Assembly (NCBI RefSeq): GCF_001678755.1
Contig: NZ_LZDS01000027.1
Coordinates: forward strand, 1 to 64,000
DNA length: 64,000 nucleotides
Source of the DNA: Acinetobacter gandensis
GTDB taxonomy: Bacteria; Pseudomonadota; Gammaproteobacteria; Pseudomonadales; Moraxellaceae
Direction of reading: 5' to 3'
In this document: piece after piece, positions 57,767 to 64,000 of the stretch
How the letters are laid out: each line of letters starts with the position of its first letter
Position numbering within the stretch: position 1 is the first letter of the stretch
Position numbers and translations under genes: made by a program
The notes under the pieces: model-generated
Database searches by the model: none
Seen by the model: only the letters and a program-made list of their open reading frames with translations
What the model was told of the DNA's origin: nothing

Positions 57767-59158
57767 TTAAGATGCAGAGCATGTTGCTTGCGGATCAGTT
57801 TTAGCAACGTAAATACAGTTTCGACCATTGTTTTTCGCCGCATATAAGGCATGGTCTGCAGCATCAAGAAAACGTTGATAATCTGGATGACCATCGTACA
57901 GCACACAGCCCACACTCACTGTAAAATTAAATTGTTGTCCTTGAGCCGTGCGAATTAAACCCTGTTCAATATAGCGTCTTACATTTTCTGCAATACTCAT
58001 TGCACGATCAATTTCAGTATCCACCAACAATAATAAAAATTCTTCCCCCCCAATACGGAAAGCATAATCACTGCCTTGACTAAATCGCTGTAATGCTTCG
58101 GCAATAAATTTCAGTGCCATATCCCCTGCTGCATGGCCAAATTTATCATTAATACTTTTAAAATAATCTGCATCAAAAGCCAACAATGACAAAGGTGTAT
58201 GGTTTTGACGTGCAAAACTAATTTCACGAGAGACGATGGTATTTAAATAACGCCGATTGAGAAGTTGCGTCAATGAATCATTGCCTGACTCAATGTACTC
58301 TGCCACTTGGAACAATTGATCAACCAAATGCTGAATTTCACGGTTTAATTCACGTATATTTTGGATCACCTGTTGTAGCTGATCCCTGTCCATCATTTGC
58401 ATGGCTTGCTGCGTTAGCTCATCCACTTGATAAATTCGATCAATAATCAACTGCACTTGTTCAGACCCTGAAAATGCATAAGATGCTTTATGAATAAACC
58501 ATAAGCCAAATTCAGATTTTGAGAACAACGGGTGATAAAAACCTAAGCTTCCAGAGAATATTTTAAACATCAGTTCATTTTCCCAATCGAGTAATGAACC
58601 ACGTTGTTTATCTTTATGTACAGCAACATCTTGCATCGCTGAAAATAAGCGATAGTTGTGCTTTATTTCCTGACTTTTTTCTGTGTTCGCTTCATAAGAA
58701 CGACACATAATTTCAGTACTGAAGCCCATGATCTGCACAATGTAGCTACACATATGCAGATTTTGTTGTTCTGATTTCTGCTCTAATATTTCAAAAACAT
58801 TACGTTCAATTTCACGCACTCCTCGCATGATTAACCATGATGGAATACCCACACGTGCATGTACAACACCGACTTTTTGCTGGCGTTTTACAGACTGTTC
58901 ATAGTGGGTATTCATTGCAACCTGAAAGGTTTCAAGCAACCATTTACGAAGTGTATCTATTAGTCTTTTTTGAATAATATCGTCTTTAAAAAATTCGGCA
59001 GATTCAGGCTCTTTCACCATTTGTTGATAAAAAACCGTTACCAAATATTCAACATGTTCTTCAATAAATTTGAAAGCCGCTTGATGTTCTTTAGCAGTAT
59101 ATTGCTCACAAATATTCTTCCAAGTCTGACACAGACCTGTAATACATTCTTGATTCAT
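57767..59158 (-). CDS. dosC: Globin-coupled diguanylate cyclase (DosC-like)
   Basis: This 463-residue protein is built like E. coli DosC (YddV). The N-terminal sensor globin (about 1-160) has the YQQM block with the distal Tyr and VHARVGIPSWLIMRG with the haem-binding His. A middle helical domain (about 170-300) follows. The GGDEF domain starts at DSLTQLLNRRYL and has the active FRIGGEEFLLLL. It likely makes cyclic di-GMP in response to oxygen or NO. The C-terminal blocks HPDYQRFLDAADHALYAAK and NGRNCIYVA are standard. No partner phosphodiesterase is next to it. Confidence 0.9.
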   Translation of the reverse strand: MNQECITGLCQTWKNICEQYTAKEHQAAFKFIEEHVEYLVTVFYQQMVKEPESAEFFKDDIIQKRLIDTLRKWLLETFQVAMNTHYEQSVKRQQKVGVVHARVGIPSWLIMRGVREIERNVFEILEQKSEQQNLHMCSYIVQIMGFSTEIMCRSYEANTEKSQEIKHNYRLFSAMQDVAVHKDKQRGSLLDWENELMFKIFSGSLGFYHPLFSKSEFGLWFIHKASYAFSGSEQVQLIIDRIYQVDELTQQAMQMMDRDQLQQVIQNIRELNREIQHLVDQLFQVAEYIESGNDSLTQLLNRRYLNTIVSREISFARQNHTPLSLLAFDADYFKSINDKFGHAAGDMALKFIAEALQRFSQGSDYAFRIGGEEFLLLLVDTEIDRAMSIAENVRRYIEQGLIRTAQGQQFNFTVSVGCVLYDGHPDYQRFLDAADHALYAAKNNGRNCIYVAKTDPQATCSAS

Positions 59159-59261
59159 GGGAGATAGACCACAGCGGCATAAAAGCTAGAGATGATACCG
59201 TGCTTTACTTACATAAAAAAACATATTTAAATGAATCATCAAGTTTTATCTATCTTAAAAA

Positions 59262-61157
59262 TTAATAGAAGAAGGTATAACTCAATTTAAATTTGTCCCA
59301 ATCCTTCGTGTCTTGTTGTTGATATTCATAACCCAGCCTTAACGCATTTTGCTGATTAAGCAGGTATTGAACTTGAGCATTAATTTTTAAATTCCACTGA
59401 TGCAAATCTTCCCAATAAGGTAATTCTGCTTGTAGCAAGGTATTGACTCGCTCTGACCAGATATTTTGACAACCCAATGTTGGACCAATACCAGCACGCC
59501 AACCTTTATCCAGTGCTTTGCCAACTTGAAATTGCGTTTGGGTTTGCACATAGCATAAATGAGTCCTTGCCTGATCTGCCCAACTGTAGCCTGACTGTGC
59601 TTTTAGCTCAGCCACTCCATGTTGCTCAGTTTCACTGAATTGACCTTGATCAACGGAAGCTTGCTGCCAACCCAAATTAAAACCCCAACTCAATGGCGTT
59701 TTAAACGGTGTAATCGGGTTATATGAATTAACTGACAGAAAATCAAAACGACTGAGCTTTAACATGTCTTCACGGTACTCAATAGAACCGTTCCAAAACA
59801 TCAGTTGTGTCCCTATACGAAAACCACCTTGCGGATCAATCAAGTCGTGATAGGCCTCACGATGACTCAACTCAAGGAACTGTTCACCTTGTACTTCACC
59901 AAGCGCTACATCGAAAGTACGCGCGTGATGACCTTTTACTGGATCTAGGCTCGGAATAGCAGGCTCAATCCGTTGTTTTTCAATATCTGATTGACTACGT
60001 AATGCCAATATTTGACGAAGTCTTGGTTGCGCAAATTCTGCATCAACTTTACGACCAATCAATTGTAAATATAAATGGTCATAAGCCATTTCTAAAATTT
60101 TAGCTTGTTGTTGCTTACTATAAGTACCAATTACATTTTGCATCTTAGCTGGTTCAACGAGTGAGAGTCGCTGTGCTTCTCGCGCTAAGTGATAACCATG
60201 TTGCTGTGCCTGAGATAATAATTGCGTTTCTAAGGCTGGACGGTAAATTGCAGCTTTAATTAAACCTTGTTTATCAACTTCTTTAATCGTTTCGACTGGG
60301 ATTGAGGCAACCTTGAATTGTTCTTTTAAATTTGAACTTGGTCGAACCAAATCAATTAAACCCAAAAGTCGATAAGCACAATTATCACTAGCAAAATAAT
60401 ATGGAAAACTCACCTGCTGCATTTCCCATATATGTTTTACCAAGAAACTGGTTTCTTGCTCCGTTAGAGCCAGTTCATACTCCCACAAATCACGACTTTC
60501 AAAATCACCATATTCTTTTACTTTTCGATAATAAGGCATGAGTGAATATTCACCAGGATACTGGCCCGTTAATCCTTTCCATGCATATGACCAGTTATCT
60601 TCTCCAGCAACAGTAGCCGCATAGTTAATTGCGTAAGAAACCAAATTTAATTCTTTTTGATCTTTGGGATCAAGGCGCAATAATGTATGACCAAACATTG
60701 AGGTTGGATTACCCATAAAGTCCGTAGCATAGATTAAAGTGGCTTTATAAGGCCTAATTTTACCGAACCATTCATCAAATTCAGGGCATGTCACTGGTGG
60801 CAATTGATCATTTGAAATATTCAGTTGCTGCATTAACCACTGGCTTCGTGCAGGAAATTTACAACGAATCGATTGATTCGGTTCTGCACTTTGAAACAAA
60901 GCTTGAATATCCGCATTTAATTCAGCATGAGCATCATTACGGCCATTTTCAGCAAGAAAATAGCCTGAATAGGTAACTTCACTTTGTCCTTTATTATCGG
61001 TATATAGCAGTCTTTGCCAACTGATGTGCTCTGACAATTTTTTAAATTGAGCAATTTGAAGATAATGCTGTATCTCAGCAGGATTTAAATTATCGATCTG
61101 CTGTGCATAAATCATGCTCGGAATAATAAAGGTACAAAATAAAGCAATTGATTTCAT
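59262..61157 (-). CDS. DUF4105-family protein (Lnb-type periplasmic domain)
   Basis: This 631-residue protein has a signal peptide (about 1-18, IIPSMIYAQQ). An N-terminal region (about 20-120) is followed by a DUF4105 domain with the block YATDFMGNPTSMFGHTLLRL, SYAINYAATVAG and GLTGQYPGEYSLMPYYRKV. DNCAYRLLGLIDLVRP follows; its Cys/His pair may be a catalytic site, as in lacto-N-biosidase-like (Lnb) domains. The C-terminal 200 residues look like a beta-barrel (short strands ending YEYQQQDTKDWDKFKLSYTF), so it may sit in the outer membrane. The enzyme role is unknown. Confidence 0.8.
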   Translation of the reverse strand: MKSIALFCTFIIPSMIYAQQIDNLNPAEIQHYLQIAQFKKLSEHISWQRLLYTDNKGQSEVTYSGYFLAENGRNDAHAELNADIQALFQSAEPNQSIRCKFPARSQWLMQQLNISNDQLPPVTCPEFDEWFGKIRPYKATLIYATDFMGNPTSMFGHTLLRLDPKDQKELNLVSYAINYAATVAGEDNWSYAWKGLTGQYPGEYSLMPYYRKVKEYGDFESRDLWEYELALTEQETSFLVKHIWEMQQVSFPYYFASDNCAYRLLGLIDLVRPSSNLKEQFKVASIPVETIKEVDKQGLIKAAIYRPALETQLLSQAQQHGYHLAREAQRLSLVEPAKMQNVIGTYSKQQQAKILEMAYDHLYLQLIGRKVDAEFAQPRLRQILALRSQSDIEKQRIEPAIPSLDPVKGHHARTFDVALGEVQGEQFLELSHREAYHDLIDPQGGFRIGTQLMFWNGSIEYREDMLKLSRFDFLSVNSYNPITPFKTPLSWGFNLGWQQASVDQGQFSETEQHGVAELKAQSGYSWADQARTHLCYVQTQTQFQVGKALDKGWRAGIGPTLGCQNIWSERVNTLLQAELPYWEDLHQWNLKINAQVQYLLNQQNALRLGYEYQQQDTKDWDKFKLSYTFFY

Positions 61158-61197
61158 TCAGTTATATTCAAATCCATTTTTATATATTTTGGGTAAT

Positions 61198-61226
61198 AAA
61201 AAACCCTGCCATAAGACAGGGTTTTA
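61198..61226 (-). terminator. Terminator after the DUF3015 gene
   Basis: Stem AAAACCCTG / CAGGGTTTT (about 61200-61224) with A and T runs. Confidence 0.8.
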
Positions 61227-61236
61227 TAAGCATCAA

Positions 61237-61707
61237 TTAAACGTATGCTTTAAGTACATCGTCTTTCGCCATTACACTTTGTAATGATGCAAGCACTTGT
61301 AGAGAAGACTGGTTTTCTGCTGAGTAAATTTCAGCAAAATTTGCTTTAGATACAGCAAAGAAACGTGCTTTATCGGTAGATTGAATATTTAGAAGTTCAG
61401 CTAGAACGTTTAGGCTCTCACCTTGGCCAACCGCCATATCACGCGCTAGTGATTCAGCGTTTTCATTGGTAAATGTTACTGCTTGAGCAGTCACTGTACC
61501 TGTACCGCTACAACCTAAGGTACCAAAAGTAATACCTAGTAGCTGGTTAGTAAAAATGCCGTTTGTCGTTGCAGCTAAAATTTTAGGAATTTTACCTGAT
61601 TGACCAGCCCATACTTGAGAACCAACACCACAACCTACGTCACGGTCAGCAAATGCTGCTGTAGAACCTGCCGCTACAACGGCAGCTAAAGCTAATTTTT
61701 TTAACAT
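61237..61707 (-). CDS. DUF3015-family periplasmic protein
   Basis: This 156-residue protein has a signal peptide (about 1-20, ending AAFADRD) and a GGAG site before the ATG. The DUF3015 pattern is DVGCGVGSQVWAGQSGKIP with the first Cys, NGIFTNQLLGITFGTLGCSG with the second Cys (probably a disulfide), and FTNENAESLARDMAVGQGE. The family is common in gammaproteobacteria with no known function. It lies between the DUF4105 and DUF817 genes on the same strand. Confidence 0.85.
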   Translation of the reverse strand: MLKKLALAAVVAAGSTAAFADRDVGCGVGSQVWAGQSGKIPKILAATTNGIFTNQLLGITFGTLGCSGTGTVTAQAVTFTNENAESLARDMAVGQGESLNVLAELLNIQSTDKARFFAVSKANFAEIYSAENQSSLQVLASLQSVMAKDDVLKAYV

Positions 61708-61855
61708 AGCACTTCTCCAGGGAATTATATTCCATTGTTTTTAATTATTAAAACATGTGTAATTTTTATTACACGAGTTTAGATTAGCGTGATATTTCAG
61801 ATAACGCAAAACTTTTTATCTAAAACATCATATTAACAATAAGACCCTGATTTAA

Positions 61856-62656
61856 CTATTTTTTTAACTTCCAAACACCTTTTTCATCACGATTTCCAAG
61901 GATTTTTAGCACCAAAACCAGGCTTAAAAGTAGCAATAAATACCAAGAACCTAATTTGCCCCAGCCCACAATGTGCCATGCGTCAACCTGACTTGGGTAG
62001 AGCCAAATTTTATAAAAAGTACTGATGTTTTCTGCAATCCAAATAATAAATGCCAATAACAATAAAACCGGTAACATCGGAAGTTGTATTTGATGATGTT
62101 GTAATTGAAAACGTAACTTAGTCTTCCAAAAAATCACACCACTCCAAACAAAAAGGAGTAAACGAATATCTGGCACAAAAAATTTGGTCATAAAATTCAA
62201 ATATGACAACACTGCCAAAGCCAACATATTGCTAAATCGTGGTAAGGCAATAAATGAAACCTGATATAAACGCAAAGAACGTGCGAAAAAACTTCCCACA
62301 GCTGAATACATAAATCCAGCAAACAAAGGCACAGTTAAAATTTTAAACACTGCTGGCTGTGGATATTGCCATGAAGCAATTTGGGGATGGGTTAGAAAAA
62401 TTTCCATGCCCATAGCCAGAATATGAAACAGCGCAATTACTTTTGCTTCAGCCCAAGATTCCAATTTGAGATAAAGCAAACACGCCTGAATAAGCAGCGC
62501 ATAAAACAATAAATAATCGTAGCGGAAAAAGCCAAAATATTCTTGACTACCCATTGAGGCTGTCAACGCAAATGCTATGAGTAGTAATATCCCAAATAAG
62601 GCAGCCGAAGCTGCCTTATATGAGAACTCAAAACATGATTTTAAAATGCTGATCAC
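61856..62656 (-). CDS. DUF817-family membrane protein
   Basis: This 266-residue protein uses a GTG start and has about seven to eight membrane segments. The DUF817 layout shows EIFLTHPQIASWQYPQPAVF, KILTVPLFAGFMYSAVGSFF and FIIWIAENISTFYKIWLYPS. The function is unknown; some annotations place the family with membrane redox or lipid proteins, without proof. It follows hemE by 43 bases and could be on the same transcript. Confidence 0.82.
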   Translation of the reverse strand: MISILKSCFEFSYKAASAALFGILLLIAFALTASMGSQEYFGFFRYDYLLFYALLIQACLLYLKLESWAEAKVIALFHILAMGMEIFLTHPQIASWQYPQPAVFKILTVPLFAGFMYSAVGSFFARSLRLYQVSFIALPRFSNMLALAVLSYLNFMTKFFVPDIRLLLFVWSGVIFWKTKLRFQLQHHQIQLPMLPVLLLLAFIIWIAENISTFYKIWLYPSQVDAWHIVGWGKLGSWYLLLLLSLVLVLKILGNRDEKGVWKLKK

Positions 62657-62699
62657 GGTTGAATCCTAAACCCTAATTCCTAAGCGTGTGGACTGTTAC

Positions 62700-63770
62700 T
62701 TAAAGGTACTTCGCACTGTATTCGTGGACAGTATCAACGAACGCTTTCGGATTTGCAGGATCTACCCATTGGGTAATACCATGACCTAGGTTTGCAACAT
62801 AACCAGTTTTTTCACCATTGGCATAAGCATCATCCAACATGGCACGTGTCGCTTTAGCAATCGCATCAGGTGAACCATAAAGCGTTGCAGGATCTAAATT
62901 ACCTTGCAAGGCTGCACGACCATTCACTGTTTGACGTGCCACATGCAGTGGTGTTGTCCAATCGAGACCAAATGCATCTGCACCTGTTGCGACCATTGGC
63001 TCAAGCCATTGACCACCACCTTTGGTGAATAAAATCACAGGGACTTTACGACCATCTTTTTCACGTTGTAAACCTGCAACAATCTTTTGCATATAGTTCA
63101 GTGAAAATTCAATGTATTCACGGTGTGCTAATGCCCCACCCCAACTATCAAAAATTTGAACAGCTTGTGCACCAGCATCAATTTGCGCATTTAGATATTC
63201 AATGACTGCATCCGCTAATCGATCTAATAATGCATGTAAAACTTCAGGCTGTGCATACATCATTTGTTTGGTGAAACGGAAGTCTTTACTTGAACCACCT
63301 TCAACCATATAAGTTGCCAATGTCCAAGGACTACCCGAGAAACCAATCAGTGGAACTTGACCACCCAATGCAGAACGAATCGTAGATACTGCATTCATCA
63401 CATAGTCTAAATCAGACTTAGCATTGAATTTTGGTAAGTTAGCAACATCTTGCTCGGTGCGAACGGTTTTATGGAATTTAGGGCCTTCACCCGCTTCAAA
63501 ATATAATCCCAAACCAAGTGCATCAGGCACGGTTAAAATATCTGAAAACAAAATTGCTGCGTCTAAATCATAACGACGCAAAGGCTGTAAAGTCACTTCA
63601 CAAGCTAATTCTGTATTTTTACAAAGAGATAGGAAATCACCAGCTTGGCTACGTGTTTCGCGATACTCAGGTAAATAACGGCCTGCCTGACGCATCATCC
63701 ACACCGGAGTTGCATCTACCGGTTCACGTAATAAGGCACGCAAGAAACGATCATTCTTTAAGGTCGTCAT
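62700..63770 (-). CDS. hemE: Uroporphyrinogen decarboxylase
   Basis: This 356-residue enzyme turns uroporphyrinogen III into coproporphyrinogen III in haem synthesis. The N-terminal [16 protein letters not shown] with the conserved Arg and the catalytic-Asp region [16 protein letters not shown] are visible. [20 protein letters not shown] and [16 protein letters not shown] also match. It is the start of a minus-strand run that continues into DUF817. A gene on the other strand begins at 63977. Confidence 0.97.
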   Translation of the reverse strand: MTTLKNDRFLRALLREPVDATPVWMMRQAGRYLPEYRETRSQAGDFLSLCKNTELACEVTLQPLRRYDLDAAILFSDILTVPDALGLGLYFEAGEGPKFHKTVRTEQDVANLPKFNAKSDLDYVMNAVSTIRSALGGQVPLIGFSGSPWTLATYMVEGGSSKDFRFTKQMMYAQPEVLHALLDRLADAVIEYLNAQIDAGAQAVQIFDSWGGALAHREYIEFSLNYMQKIVAGLQREKDGRKVPVILFTKGGGQWLEPMVATGADAFGLDWTTPLHVARQTVNGRAALQGNLDPATLYGSPDAIAKATRAMLDDAYANGEKTGYVANLGHGITQWVDPANPKAFVDTVHEYSAKYL

Positions 63771-63976
63771 TCACTTTCCCAACTATATTTGACATTGCAA
63801 TCATCATAACAAAAAGGTCGTAAATTTAATAACTTCTCATGCATTTAAAAACCGATCACCTTTAGTGCCAAAAATGATATTTACACAAAACAAATACTGC
63901 ATCTCCACTTTTTTTCTGTAATACTTAGCTAGATTTTTTATACACAGTAAATGAATAATTCTTAAGGTTGAATTAC

Positions 63977-64000
63977 ATGTTCGTTCGCACAATGCTCGCT
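63977..64000 (+). CDS. Start of a gene cut off by the window edge
   Basis: An ATG at 63977 with a TAAGG site opens a frame reading MFVRTMLA to the window end. It is divergent from hemE. Too little is visible to name it. Confidence 0.45.

Overview
This window is chromosomal DNA of a gammaproteobacterium that is almost certainly an Acinetobacter. The evidence is AT-rich coding DNA, the dat-ddc pair for 1,3-diaminopropane synthesis, the trpG-trpD-trpC cluster without trpE, the adjacent obg and proB genes, and the many short Acinetobacter-type genes of unknown function. No rRNA, CRISPR array or prophage is seen. The only mobile-element trace is the end of an IS1-type element at the left edge.

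Layout. 0-5 kb: IS1-family transposase end, an orphan Rieske oxygenase, and dat-ddc. 5-9.4 kb: a periplasmic SIMPL protein, a PAP2 phosphatase, and an arsR-arsC-acr3-arsH operon behind a clear nested operator. 9.4-18.6 kb: proB, obg, a divergent HxlR regulator/qorB quinone reductase pair, two coupled membrane-anchored beta-repeat proteins of unknown function, GapB-type GAPDH and a 567-residue orphan. 18.9-28.4 kb: EamA transporter, lipocalin, uvrB, a macro-like protein, OmpW-family porin, MFS transporter with an overlapping 44-residue membrane protein, and a TauD-type dioxygenase. 28.7-32.7 kb: a sugar-acid island (kdgT, UxaA/GarD-family dehydratase, divergent LysR regulator), bounded on both sides by near-identical terminator hairpins. 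32.7-42.5 kb: sthA, lipA, fadE, a carboxymuconolactone-decarboxylase-like protein, a DegS/AlgW-type protease, a NIF3-type protein and sodB. 42.7-43.7 kb: four tRNA-Asn genes in three promoter-tRNA-terminator units. 43.7-51 kb: DUF2726 protein, lipoprotein hydrolase, ubiC-ubiA, polysaccharide deacetylase, and glnA with a sigma-54 promoter and NtrC-like sites. 51-57.8 kb: trpGDC, a HAD hydrolase, an Smr protein, folE, a cupin, a histone H1-like protein and a DUF4385 protein. 57.8-64 kb: a globin-coupled diguanylate cyclase, DUF4105, DUF3015 and DUF817 proteins, hemE and the start of one more gene.

Most of the window is housekeeping. The points most worth a second look are: (1) the 13.4-14.8 kb pair of single-pass proteins made of short repeating beta-strand units; (2) three genes (lipoprotein hydrolase, HAD hydrolase, H1-like protein) each broken by one base in a homopolymer, one of them an A8 run directly after a well-placed start codon; (3) the sugar-acid island between duplicated terminator hairpins; (4) the glnA control region; (5) small proteins shorter than about 60 residues that are easily missed. 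Family assignments come from reading translated sequence and remembered motifs; no database search was run.
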